Below are positions 1 to 7,445 of a stretch of 34,673 nucleotides of DNA, piece after piece. The stretch's first letter is position 1, and each line of letters starts with the position of its first letter. Source of the DNA: Thermoleophilaceae bacterium (GTDB taxonomy: Bacteria > Actinomycetota > Thermoleophilia > Solirubrobacterales > Thermoleophilaceae). The notes beneath the pieces are model-generated. The model saw only the letters and a program-made list of their open reading frames with translations, made no database searches and was not told where the DNA came from. The stretch spans positions 71,317-105,989 of the forward strand of contig JAUJOA010000004.1 of NCBI GenBank assembly GCA_030447875.1, given 5' to 3'. The translations under genes were made by a program, and so were the position numbers.

Positions 1-622
1 CGTTGAGGTCAGGCTGCGCGGACGCCGCCTCGGGAGGAGCGGACGGGTCGGTAGGCGCTGGTGGGTTGGCCGCGGGCGCGTCGTCGGCGTCGCTCGTCGA
101 CGACTCCGTCGGACGGGCCGCGTGGCCGAGGGGCGGTTCGACGTCGGGCGCGGGGGCGGGGTCGGTGCTCAGCTGAGGCCCATCGTCGACACCCGGCAGC
201 AGCCCGTACAGCACCGCGCATTGTCGCTTCACGCTCTCAGCTTGGACCGACAGCGCGTCCGCGAGCCGGGAGAGGTGGCGAAGCTCCCTCGCGGCCTGCT
301 CCTGCCTTCGCCGCTCCTCGGCCACACGGGTGGCGTCGACCTCGGCCTCGCGGCGAATCGCCTCGGCGGTGTCCTCCGCGGCCGCGAGCACGGCCTGGAC
401 CTTGTCGGCCACGGAGGAGAGTGGCGGCTCGGTGCCGGCAGTGCCCGCCTCAGCGGTCGCCGCCGTGTCGCTCGCGGGCGGCTCGCCACCGGCTCCCGGT
501 TGGGGTGAACCATCCGGCTGCTCGACGCGCGCCGCACGATCCGGCTCGGCGCCTTCCTGCCCGTCGCCGTCCGCCGGTTCGCTTTCCTCCGGCGCCCGCT
601 TCCTACGCCACCACCTTGCCAA
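1..622 (-). CDS. Coiled-coil protein, DivIVA-like, 3' end outside window
   Basis: Partial gene running off the left edge, about 207 codons visible. I chose TTG at 622-620 because a GGAGAGGAG purine run lies 4-6 nt upstream on the minus strand and the frame is open from there to the edge. The N-terminus is basic (ARWWRRKR), followed by an acidic Pro/Gly/Glu-rich stretch to about residue 70, then about 65 residues of strongly helical Ala/Glu/Arg-rich sequence (for example AEAIRREAEVDATRVAEER) that looks like a coiled coil, then a Pro/Ala/Asp-rich tail. This resembles actinobacterial DivIVA-like or septum-associated scaffold proteins, but no diagnostic motif is visible, so function is not assigned. 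It is divergent from tldD; the 79 bp between them would hold both promoters. Confidence 0.6.
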   Translation of the reverse strand, partial: MARWWRRKRAPEESEPADGDGQEGAEPDRAARVEQPDGSPQPGAGGEPPASDTAATAEAGTAGTEPPLSSVADKVQAVLAAAEDTAEAIRREAEVDATRVAEERRRQEQAARELRHLSRLADALSVQAESVKRQCAVLYGLLPGVDDGPQLSTDPAPAPDVEPPLGHAARPTESSTSDADDAPAANPPAPTDPSAPPEAASAQPDLN

Positions 623-701
623 GTCGCTCCTCTCCTGGGACGTCCCCGCCTCGCGATGCTGTCACCGGGCTCGGACGCCAACGCGTAGCCTGGCGGCCGC
701 G

Positions 702-2141
702 ATGAGATCGCTGCTCAGCGAGATGGTGGTGGACGCGGGACGGGGACGCGCCGATTATGTCGATGCCCGTCATGTGCGCTCCCGCTCCGAGCGGATCGCC
801 ACACGCTCGGGGCGCGTTGACCGCGTCGAGCGGACCGACGACGAGGGGCTCGGCGTCCGCGTGCGCGTGGGCGCGGCATGGGGCTTCGCCGCGACGCGCA
901 TGACCGACCGCACGGCGGCCGAGGATGCCTTGAGCCGAGCGCTGGCCGTGGCCGCCGCGCAGCCGCGCTCGCGCTCGTCCCCGCTCGCCTCGGAGGTGCC
1001 CGCGAGCGGTCGCCACGAGGCCACGGGCACAACCGATCCGTTCTCGGTGCCGATCGAGGACAAGCTCGCCGTTCTTAGCGCCGCCGACACAGCCATGCGC
1101 GGCGATCCGCGCATATCCGTGACCCAGGCCGAGTTTCTCGCTTTCGCCGAGGAGACGACGTTCGCCTCCAGCGAGGGAGCCCTGTGCGAGCAGCGCACGA
1201 CGGAGTGCGGCGGCGGGATGACGGCGGTCGCCACGAGCGAGGCCGAGTCGCAGGTCCGCTCCTACCCCGGCTCGTTTCGAGGCCAGGTGATGCAGGGCGG
1301 ATACGAGCACTTCGCCGGACTCGACCTCGTCGAGCAGGCGCCGCGCGTGGCCGACGAGGCGGTAGCCCTCCTCACAGCGCCGCCATGTCCGACCGAGCGC
1401 ACGACCCTGGTGCTCGACGGGGAGCAGCTCGCGCTCCAGCTTCACGAGTCGGTCGGCCACGCCACCGAGCTCGACCGCGTGCTCGGCCTCGAGGCGTCCT
1501 ATGCGGGCACGAGCTTCTTGAGCCGGGATGACCTCGATTCCTACCGCTACGGCTCCCCGCTGATGAACGTGACGGCGGACGCGACCGTCGCCGGCGGCCT
1601 CGGGAGCTTCGCCTGGGACGACGAGGGCGTGGCCGGCCAGGCCGTCCCGCTCGTGCGCGAAGGTGTACTGAGGGGGTTCCTCTCCTCACGCGAGTCGGCC
1701 GCCGAGATCGGTCTCGATCGCTCCGGCGGGTGCATGCGCGCGGCGGGCTTCGCGCGGCAGCCGCTCGTGCGCATGACCAACGTCAACCTCGAGCCGGGCG
1801 ACGCCGGCTCGCTGGACGACCTGATCGCTTCGACCGAACGCGGGATCTACATGGAGACGAACCGCTCGTGGTCCATCGACTCCCGGCGACTGCACTTCCA
1901 GTTCGCGACGGAGGTCGGGCGCGAGATCCGCGACGGACGCCTGGGCCGACTCGTGAGGAATCCCACCTACGCGGGCGTCACGCCCGAGTTCTGGGCCGCC
2001 CTCGACGCGATCTGCTCGGCTCCGGAGTGGCGACTCTGGAGCGTCCTCAACTGCGGCAAGGGCGAGCCAGGTCAAGCGATTCATGCCTCGCACGGAACCG
2101 CGCCGGCTCGCTTTCGCGACGTGCAGGTCGGAGTCGCGTGA
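702..2141 (+). CDS. tldD: TldD-family metalloprotease
   Basis: 479 aa. TldD and TldE form a heterodimeric zinc protease; in characterised systems it degrades unfolded peptides and trims modified peptide precursors such as microcins. The HExxxH zinc motif is at residues 248-253 (HESVGH) and the conserved C-terminal zinc-ligand cysteine region is NCGKGEPGQ (Cys about 451). The frame is open upstream to 330, but I start at ATG 702 because the protein then aligns with the family N-terminus and upstream sequence belongs to the divergent coiled-coil gene. A TAGCCT box 10 nt before the ATG could be a -10 for a nearly leaderless mRNA. The stop overlaps the tldE start by 4 bp, so the subunits are probably translationally coupled. 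No modified-peptide precursor is visible nearby. Confidence 0.93.
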   Translation: MRSLLSEMVVDAGRGRADYVDARHVRSRSERIATRSGRVDRVERTDDEGLGVRVRVGAAWGFAATRMTDRTAAEDALSRALAVAAAQPRSRSSPLASEVPASGRHEATGTTDPFSVPIEDKLAVLSAADTAMRGDPRISVTQAEFLAFAEETTFASSEGALCEQRTTECGGGMTAVATSEAESQVRSYPGSFRGQVMQGGYEHFAGLDLVEQAPRVADEAVALLTAPPCPTERTTLVLDGEQLALQLHESVGHATELDRVLGLEASYAGTSFLSRDDLDSYRYGSPLMNVTADATVAGGLGSFAWDDEGVAGQAVPLVREGVLRGFLSSRESAAEIGLDRSGGCMRAAGFARQPLVRMTNVNLEPGDAGSLDDLIASTERGIYMETNRSWSIDSRRLHFQFATEVGREIRDGRLGRLVRNPTYAGVTPEFWAALDAICSAPEWRLWSVLNCGKGEPGQAIHASHGTAPARFRDVQVGVA

Positions 2142-3502
2142 CCGGCGGGGCGCTCACGCTGGCACAGCGGGCGCTGAGCCTCCTGGACTCCGGCGAGGAG
2201 GCCCAGGCCACGGTCACCGCCGAGCGCTCACTCCTCCTCCGCTTCGGGCGCTCGCGTCCCACGCAGGCCACCGCAGTCGATGACCTCACCCTCGAGGCGA
2301 CGATCTTGCGCGACGGCCACACCGGCAGTGCTGCGACCAACCGCACGGACGACGAGTCACTGAAGGCCTGCGTCCGCGCGGCGGCGGCCTCGGCGGCGGC
2401 CACCGCCGCGTCCGAGGACAGCGGCCCGTACCCGGGCCTTCCATCGCCGGCCGCGGGCCGCCCGCACGACGGCCACGACGCGCGGACGGCTCGGCTCGAC
2501 CCGGCCGAGGGCGGTGCGGCTCTCGCGGCCGCCTTCGAGGCGACCGCAGCGCAGGGCGCGGAGGCACACGGGGTGTGGACGGCGGCCGAGGTGGAGACGG
2601 CGATCGCCTCCACCGCCGGAGCGGCTGCGGTCGACCGCCTGACGGACGCGTACATGAAGGTCGCGGCCATCACGCCCGGCGGTACCAGCGGGTTCGCCGC
2701 CGCGACGAGCGTCGCGACCACGGGGCTCGATCCTCGGACTATCGCCGAGACCGCGGCGCGCAAGGCGACCGCAGCCGCCGCCGAGCCGGCCCGGCTGCCG
2801 GCGGGGGAGTACCCGGTGGTCATGGAGGCGACCGCCGTCGGGGAGCTGCTCACCTGGCTCGGCGCGCTTGCCTTCAACGGCCTGGCGCATGCCGAGGAGC
2901 GCGGTGCGCTCGCGGGCCGCCTCGGCAAGCGCGTGGCCGCGGCCAGCATCAACCTCTCGGACTCCCCTCGCTATCGCGGCACGTTGCCTCGAGCCTTCGA
3001 CGCCGAGGGGGTGCCGAAGGCTCCGCTCCCGCTGATCCAGGACGGCGTGGCGCACCGGGTCGTGCACGACACGCGCAGCGCGGCACTCGCGGGCGCGCGG
3101 ACCACGGGACATGCGCTAGCTCCCGGCGGGGCGCCGATGGGTCCGGCGCCTACGAACCTCGTGCTGGTGGGCGGTGGCGCGGCCGACGAGGCCGCGCTCT
3201 GCGCGCCGATCGAGCGCGGCGTCTACGTGACGCGCCTCTGGTACACGAACCCGGTCCGCCCCAAGGAGACGCTTCTGACGGGCCTGACGCGCGACGGGAC
3301 GTTCCTGATCGAGGACGGCAAGATCGCGGCTCCGCTCGGCGACCTCCGGTTCACCGACAGCGTGCTCGGCATCCTGGAGCGAACGCAGGACCTGTCAGCT
3401 CGGCCGGTCCTGACCAGCGAGGGCGAGTACTACGGACGGCGCTTCGCGACCGGCGTGCTCTGCCCCGCCCTCAGGACCGCGGGAGTGCGGTTTAACGCGT
3501 AG
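2138..3502 (+). CDS. tldE: TldE/PmbA-family protease subunit
   Basis: 454 aa, starting at GTG 2138, which overlaps the tldD stop as GTGA. TldE/PmbA is the partner that lacks the HExxxH motif and pairs with TldD to form the active protease chamber; here too no HExxxH is present. Family features visible include the C-terminal segment with LPLIQDGV, the glycine-rich TNLVLVGGG run, a Y-V-T-R-L-W-Y-T-N block and the terminal FTDSVLGIL stretch. Composition is very Ala-rich in the N-terminal third. The gene converges on secG with only 11 bp between the two stop codons and no obvious terminator hairpin. Confidence 0.9.
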   Translation: MTGGALTLAQRALSLLDSGEEAQATVTAERSLLLRFGRSRPTQATAVDDLTLEATILRDGHTGSAATNRTDDESLKACVRAAAASAAATAASEDSGPYPGLPSPAAGRPHDGHDARTARLDPAEGGAALAAAFEATAAQGAEAHGVWTAAEVETAIASTAGAAAVDRLTDAYMKVAAITPGGTSGFAAATSVATTGLDPRTIAETAARKATAAAAEPARLPAGEYPVVMEATAVGELLTWLGALAFNGLAHAEERGALAGRLGKRVAAASINLSDSPRYRGTLPRAFDAEGVPKAPLPLIQDGVAHRVVHDTRSAALAGARTTGHALAPGGAPMGPAPTNLVLVGGGAADEAALCAPIERGVYVTRLWYTNPVRPKETLLTGLTRDGTFLIEDGKIAAPLGDLRFTDSVLGILERTQDLSARPVLTSEGEYYGRRFATGVLCPALRTAGVRFNA

Positions 3503-3513
3503 GGAGGGACCGT

Positions 3514-3738
3514 CTAGATCTTGATCAGCACGATCACGTTCGCGACCCACATGAGCGCGAACGCGATCGTCCAGCGGTCGAGGTTCCGCTCGACAAGCGA
3601 GCCGCCGCCGAACGGGCCGGCGCCGCCGCCCACGCCGAAGGCTCCCGACAGCCCGGCGTCCTTGCCCGAGTGCAGGAGCACGAGCAGCATGAGCACGACC
3701 GAGAGGATGATCTGGAGCCCGCTGAGGATCGCTTCCAT
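3514..3738 (-). CDS. secG: Preprotein translocase subunit SecG
   Basis: 74 aa, the usual size for SecG, the non-essential subunit of the SecYEG channel that helps SecA-driven export. It shows two hydrophobic segments (about residues 5-23 and 55-73) separated by the Gly-rich cytosolic loop (SGAFGVGGGAGPFGGG) typical of SecG. It lies downstream of the ccmEF-ccmI genes, 11 bp after the ccmI-like stop. In many actinobacteria secG follows gap-pgk-tpiA; here that glycolytic cluster is about 18 kb away and secG is separate. A TAACCT box overlaps the upstream stop codon and sits 8 nt before the ATG, so secG may have its own nearly leaderless transcript. Confidence 0.93.
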   Translation of the reverse strand: MEAILSGLQIILSVVLMLLVLLHSGKDAGLSGAFGVGGGAGPFGGGSLVERNLDRWTIAFALMWVANVIVLIKI

Positions 3739-3746
3739 CGGTCGAA

Positions 3747-3752
3747 AGGTTA
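3747..3752 (-). promoter_or_regulatory. Putative -10 box of secG, leaderless type
   Basis: TAACCT on the minus strand, ending 8 nt before the secG ATG and overlapping the TAA stop of the ccmI-like gene. No convincing -35 is visible. Confidence 0.35.
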
Positions 3753-4019
3753 GTCGACCTCGTCGAGCTCCTTGAGGATCGCGATCGCCTGCTCGCGCAG
3801 CTCGCGGTCGGTCGCCCGGTAGTCGGGCTCGGACAGCTTTCCCATCTGGAAGTCGAGCTCCACGTCGCGGATCTCGCGGTACTTCGCCTCCTTGGCCGCC
3901 TCGAGGTCCGCTCGGCGCTCGTCCTCGCGGCGATCGTCGTCGCCCCCGCCCATCAGCGGTCGCGCGACGAACAGCGCCACGACGACGCCCAGGACGACGA
4001 TGGCGAGCACGTACTCCAC
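3750..4019 (-). CDS. Short CcmI-like cytochrome c biogenesis protein
   Basis: 89 aa, GTG start at 4019. One N-terminal membrane helix (about residues 3-20, EYVLAIVVLGVVVALFVA) is followed by a highly charged, helical cytoplasmic domain (EAAKEAKYREIRDVELDFQ...) ending in an acidic tail. This matches the N-terminal CcmI-like domain that follows ccmF in many bacteria and lacks the TPR domain of full CcmI, which in proteobacteria chaperones apocytochrome c. The assignment rests on position directly after ccmF (28 bp gap) and the TM-plus-charged-helix layout; the repeated E-R-E-Y-R-like spacing is typical. Its exact role in this short form is not established. Confidence 0.65.
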   Translation of the reverse strand: MEYVLAIVVLGVVVALFVARPLMGGGDDDRREDERRADLEAAKEAKYREIRDVELDFQMGKLSEPDYRATDRELREQAIAILKELDEVD

Positions 4020-4047
4020 GACGCCCTAGGGTGTCACCGGGTGAGCG

Positions 4048-6210
4048 CTAGGCGCGCGAGAGCTCGCGGCCGAGGCGCGCGCCGTAGACGCTCGCGACCT
4101 TCCGCCGGCGCGCGTCGGCCGACGGCCACAGCGCGGTGAGCGCCCCGACCATCACGATCGCCCCACCGACCCAGATCCAGCTGACCATCGGCGAGACGAG
4201 CACGCGGAAGGCCGCCGGCGGCGGCTGCCTGCGGTACCGCTCGACGATGGCCGCGATGGCGATCGCCTGGACATCGCCCGGGGCGTCGGCAAACTTCTCG
4301 TTGGCCTCCTGGATCGGCTCCTGGAGGTCGGCGATGTCCGGCTGGACCGCGGTCCAAAGATCGCGGCGGAGCCCCCACCGTAGGTCCACCTCGCTGGTGG
4401 CCTCGCCCTCGAAGTAACGCCCGATCGGCCCGAGCGAGGCGTCCTGCGATGGGTAGTAGTTCCGCACCGGCCGCTGCGTGAAGGTCTGATCGCCCTTTCG
4501 GACGTCGAGCACCGCCCCGAGCGTGATCGGCGCGCCCGTGCCCGCGCTGTCCCCGACGATCTCGGCGGTGGGCTCCCGGTAGGTGATCGTGTAGTCGCCC
4601 ACCCGCGTGGTCTCACCCGGCGAGAGACGGACGTCGCGCTGCTCGACGAACGCCGAGGACGCGGCCACCCCGAGGAACAGGACCGCGATTCCGAGGTGAA
4701 CGATGTAGCCCCCGTAGCGGCGCCGGTTGCGGGCGACGAGGTTGACGAGCGCGGCGCCCCAGGAGTCGCTCGACATCACCCGGCGGGCTCGAACTCCGCG
4801 CCAGAACTCCTGAGCCACGACCGCGACGGTGAACGCGATAAAGCAGAACATGATGAGCGAAGTGGCGCTCTCGGCCGCGGGCGTTACGAGTAGGAGCGCG
4901 GCGAGCGTCAGCAGCGCGGCCAGGGCCGGGACGAGGAAGGCCCTGCGCAGGTTCGCGAGCGTGACCCGGCGCCAGGCCACCACAGGGCCCACGCCGGCCA
5001 GCAGGACCAGGACGAGCGCCAGGGGCGTGGTGTAGCGGTTGAACCAGGGCGGACCGACGCTTGCCTCGGTCCCGGTGACCGCCTCCGAGATCAGCGGGAA
5101 GAACGTGCCCCAGAAGATCACGAAGCAGAGCCCCACGAGCACGAAGTTGTTGAGCAGGAAGAACCCCTCGCGAGACGCCAGCGAATCGAGCTTCGCCTCC
5201 GAGCGGAGGTCGTCCAGGCGAGCGATCACGAGTGCGACCGACAGGACGAGCACGGTGGCGATGAACATGAGGAACGGCAGACCGAGCGTCGACGCGCCGA
5301 ACGCGTGGATCGAGTCCAGAATCCCCGAGCGCACAAGGAACGTGCCGAGCAGCGCCAGCACGAACGTGCCGATGATCAGCGACACGTTCCAGACCTTCAG
5401 CATCCCGCGCCGCTCCTGAACCATGATCGAGTGCAGGAAGGCGGTTCCCACGAGCCAGGGCATGAGCGAGGCGTTCTCGACCGGATCCCACGCCCAGTAG
5501 CCCCCCCAACCGAGCTCGGAGTACGACCACAGCGCTCCGAGCAGGATGCCGAACCCGAGGAAGGTCCAAGCCACGAGCGCGAACCGCCGCGTCGAGCGAA
5601 TCCAGTCGGCGTTCGTGCGGCGCGTGATCAGCGCGCCGATCGCGAAGGCGAACGGGATCGAGAAGCCCACGTAGCCCGTGTAGAGCATGGGCGGGTGGAA
5701 CATCATCGCCGGGTGGCGCAGCAGCGGGTTGAGCCCGGCGCCCTCCGCCGGCGGCATGGCCAACGTCTTGAAGGGACTCTCGTCGAACAGGAGCATCAGG
5801 CAGAGGAAGAAGGCCGCGATCCCACCGAGCACCGCCGTTGCGTAGGGAGCGATCTCCCGGTGCTTCCGGCGAGTGACGAACAGGGCGGCGCTCGAGAACA
5901 CCGCGAGAAGGAAGACCCAGAGGAGCAGCGAGCCCGCCTGGCTCGACCACATCGCGGTGACCTTGTAGAAGGTGGGCGTGTCGGTCGAGGAGTTCTGCGC
6001 GACGAGCGCGAACGAGAGATCGGAGCGGAGGTACGCGGCCTCGAGCAGTCCCATCGCGATGACGAGCAGTCCCGCTAGGCAGTAGATCGCGCGGCGCGCG
6101 GAGACGACGAACTGGCGGCGGCCGCTCAGAGCACCATAGAGCGAGGCGCCCACGGCGTAGAGCGCCGTGAGCAGGCCGACGACGAGGCAGGCGGAGCCGG
6201 CGACCGCCAT
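4048..6210 (-). CDS. ccmF: Cytochrome c heme lyase subunit CcmF
   Basis: 720 aa multi-pass membrane protein. CcmF with CcmH joins heme to the CxxCH motif of apocytochromes c outside the membrane. The tryptophan-rich WWD signature is clear (WGGYWAWDPVENASLMPWL), together with conserved heme-coordinating histidine contexts (HPAMMFHPPMLYTGY; FLHSIMVQERRG). About 13-15 hydrophobic segments span the protein, and a periplasmic region near the C-terminus (about residues 515-690) precedes a final helix. It follows ccmE by 58 bp and precedes the short ccmI-like gene. The other half of the pathway (tlpA/ccmG-like, ccmH, ccdA) lies 4.5 kb away on the opposite strand. Confidence 0.95.
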   Translation of the reverse strand: MAVAGSACLVVGLLTALYAVGASLYGALSGRRQFVVSARRAIYCLAGLLVIAMGLLEAAYLRSDLSFALVAQNSSTDTPTFYKVTAMWSSQAGSLLLWVFLLAVFSSAALFVTRRKHREIAPYATAVLGGIAAFFLCLMLLFDESPFKTLAMPPAEGAGLNPLLRHPAMMFHPPMLYTGYVGFSIPFAFAIGALITRRTNADWIRSTRRFALVAWTFLGFGILLGALWSYSELGWGGYWAWDPVENASLMPWLVGTAFLHSIMVQERRGMLKVWNVSLIIGTFVLALLGTFLVRSGILDSIHAFGASTLGLPFLMFIATVLVLSVALVIARLDDLRSEAKLDSLASREGFFLLNNFVLVGLCFVIFWGTFFPLISEAVTGTEASVGPPWFNRYTTPLALVLVLLAGVGPVVAWRRVTLANLRRAFLVPALAALLTLAALLLVTPAAESATSLIMFCFIAFTVAVVAQEFWRGVRARRVMSSDSWGAALVNLVARNRRRYGGYIVHLGIAVLFLGVAASSAFVEQRDVRLSPGETTRVGDYTITYREPTAEIVGDSAGTGAPITLGAVLDVRKGDQTFTQRPVRNYYPSQDASLGPIGRYFEGEATSEVDLRWGLRRDLWTAVQPDIADLQEPIQEANEKFADAPGDVQAIAIAAIVERYRRQPPPAAFRVLVSPMVSWIWVGGAIVMVGALTALWPSADARRRKVASVYGARLGRELSRA

Positions 6211-6268
6211 CAGCGCTCCGGCGCTAGGTCACCGCGCTCGATCGGCGACGACACGCGGCCGCCCGGCA

Positions 6269-6670
6269 CTAGGCGGGGTCCTCCTGCTTGGTGAACTTCG
6301 AGGGGCACTTGGTTACCAGCGAGTCGCGCTCGGCCACGAACGTACCGCTCTGCATGCCGCCCGTGACGATCACCTCACGGCCCTCTCGGAAGGGGTCCGG
6401 CACGACGCCGCTGTAGTCGACCGGGACGGAGCTCGCGCCCTCGCGATCGCGGATCGCGAAGCGCAGGCCGTCGTCCTCACGCCTGACCGAGCCCTCCACG
6501 ACCTCTCCCGTGAGCTTCGACCGGCCGCCGTCGGAGGCCTCGAGGAGCTGGGAGGGGGTCTTCGCCTCCGTCGCGGCGTTGAAGCTCGTGTAGATCAGCG
6601 CGGATGCCAGCAGCACCGCTGCGCTGAGCGCCACGATCAGCCGGATCTTTCGCTTTCGGCGAGGGTCCAA
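6269..6670 (-). CDS. ccmE: Heme chaperone CcmE, Cys-type with CxxxF
   Basis: 133 aa, TTG start at 6670. CcmE is a membrane-anchored periplasmic OB-fold protein that carries heme from the CcmABCD export module to CcmF. An N-terminal helix (about residues 10-28) follows the basic RRKRKIR segment; the OB-fold body contains GEVVEGSV, VDYSGVVPDPFREG and IVTGGMQSGTFVA. The heme-binding motif at the C-terminal end reads CPSKF: the histidine of the classical HxxxY is a cysteine, as in known CxxxY variants of archaea, some delta-proteobacteria and actinobacteria, but the tyrosine is also replaced by Phe. No ccmA/B/C genes are in the window. Confidence 0.88.
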   Translation of the reverse strand: MDPRRKRKIRLIVALSAAVLLASALIYTSFNAATEAKTPSQLLEASDGGRSKLTGEVVEGSVRREDDGLRFAIRDREGASSVPVDYSGVVPDPFREGREVIVTGGMQSGTFVAERDSLVTKCPSKFTKQEDPA

Positions 6671-6681
6671 GAGAGTCGTCG

Positions 6682-6687
6682 ATTATC
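6682..6687 (-). promoter_or_regulatory. Putative -10 box of the ccmE operon
   Basis: GATAAT on the minus strand, 11 nt before the TTG start of ccmE, giving an expected leader of only a few nucleotides. No good -35. Confidence 0.4.
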
Positions 6688-6771
6688 GCAGGGCCGAGGG
6701 TTGTGGCGGCGGACGGACGGCGGCGGGGGTAAGGACCTCCAAGAGGAATACGTGCGCGGTTGCGGGTCCGC

Positions 6772-7098
6772 TCAGTCGCGCCGGCTTGGATGTCCCTCTC
6801 CCGGCCAGGGCGCGAGGATCAGGAGGAGGCGCGCGTCATCGCTGGCGCGCACCTCGCGGCGCTCGGCAGGATCGAAGGCGGCGATGAATCCGGCCTCGCC
6901 GGTGACCGTTTCCTCCTCGTGAGTGATCTCGACGCGGCCCTCGACCACGAGCAGCAGCGACCGCTCGTGCGTCTGGTGTTCCTGCATCTCCTCGCCGCGA
7001 GGGAGGTTGATGGCGATGATGCGCGTCTCGTCGTCGGAGCTCAGGACCTGCGGCCGGTGTGGCTCGAGGTCGAGTGACCGGATGTCCCAGGTGTCCAT
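6772..7098 (-). CDS. Small single-domain cupin protein
   Basis: 108 aa. Residues about 25-95 form a cupin_2-type beta barrel: motif 1 region with E-H-Q-T-H-E-R (metal-ligand-like Glu/His cluster), then G-R-V-E-I turn, G-E-A-G-F-I motif 2 lead-in and a terminal LLLILAPWPG strand. The final His of motif 2 is not obvious, so metal binding is uncertain. It has a good ribosome site (AGAGGAG at 7102-7108, 3-9 nt before ATG 7098) and a TAATAT stretch further upstream (7168-7173 region). It lies divergent from the Rpf-like gene. Substrate and pathway cannot be told from sequence; such stand-alone cupins are often sensors or small-molecule isomerases. Confidence 0.8.
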   Translation of the reverse strand: MDTWDIRSLDLEPHRPQVLSSDDETRIIAINLPRGEEMQEHQTHERSLLLVVEGRVEITHEEETVTGEAGFIAAFDPAERREVRASDDARLLLILAPWPGEGHPSRRD

Positions 7099-7269
7099 GG
7101 CTCCTCTCTCGCGTCCGCGCGCCTGGCCGCTTCCAGGCCGGCGCGGACTGCTACGGGGGCCGGCATATTAGCCACGAGAGACACCGGTTAGCCGGCCGTC
7201 CGAGCCACGATCTCCCTGCATGTGTCGTCCACGGCGCAACTTTTCACCATGACATTGTGCTTATATGTA
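7099..7269. other. Intergenic region between cupin and riboswitch
   Basis: Divergent promoter region. It contains the cupin ribosome site, a CCTGG-N6-CCAGG inverted repeat and an AT-rich stretch (about 7241-7270) that is unusual for this genome and is the likely promoter of the riboswitch transcript. No further gene is seen. Confidence 0.6.
7241..7269 (+). promoter_or_regulatory. Putative promoter of the riboswitch-rpf transcript
   Basis: TTTTCA (7241-7246), 17 nt, TATGTA (7264-7269), in the only clearly AT-rich stretch of the intergenic region and directly before the riboswitch. An alternative -10 register is TATATG at 7262-7267. Confidence 0.4.
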
Positions 7270-7271
7270 AC

Positions 7272-7424
7272 AAGCAAGCCGAGTCCTCACCGCTCAGGCG
7301 ATGGGGAACGGGGGAACCACTTGGGCCGGGCATCTGCCTGACCCACGGGGCGAATCGCCGCCATGAGTGCGGCGTAGCGCGGTCTTTCTCTGCGCGAGCC
7401 CGTCAGCTCACCCCGTAGGCGAAA
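7272..7424 (+). ncRNA. ydaO-type cyclic di-AMP riboswitch
   Basis: The conserved ydaO/yuaA core elements occur in order: GCCGAGTCC (7279-7286 area), GGGGGAACCAC (7310-7320), GGGGCGAATC (7347-7356), a GCCGC/GCGGC hairpin closing into GTAGC, and the signature GCCCGTCAGCTCACCCCGTAGGCG near the 3' end (7398-7421), shown here as motif description rather than alignment. In Streptomyces and relatives this riboswitch binds c-di-AMP and switches off genes for muralytic Rpf-type enzymes; the downstream gene here is exactly that type. Only about 20 nt of purine-rich, unstructured sequence separate it from the start codon, and no separate terminator hairpin is visible. Confidence 0.9.
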
Positions 7425-7445
7425 ACAGAAAGAAAAGGAGAACCC

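Noticed and set aside
330-701. N-terminal extension of tldD
   Set aside because: The extension is antisense to the coiled-coil gene, has no homology to TldD and no ribosome site at its ATG.
7425-7445. Intrinsic terminator as expression platform of the riboswitch
   Set aside because: The stretch is purine-rich and too short for a hairpin plus U-tract.
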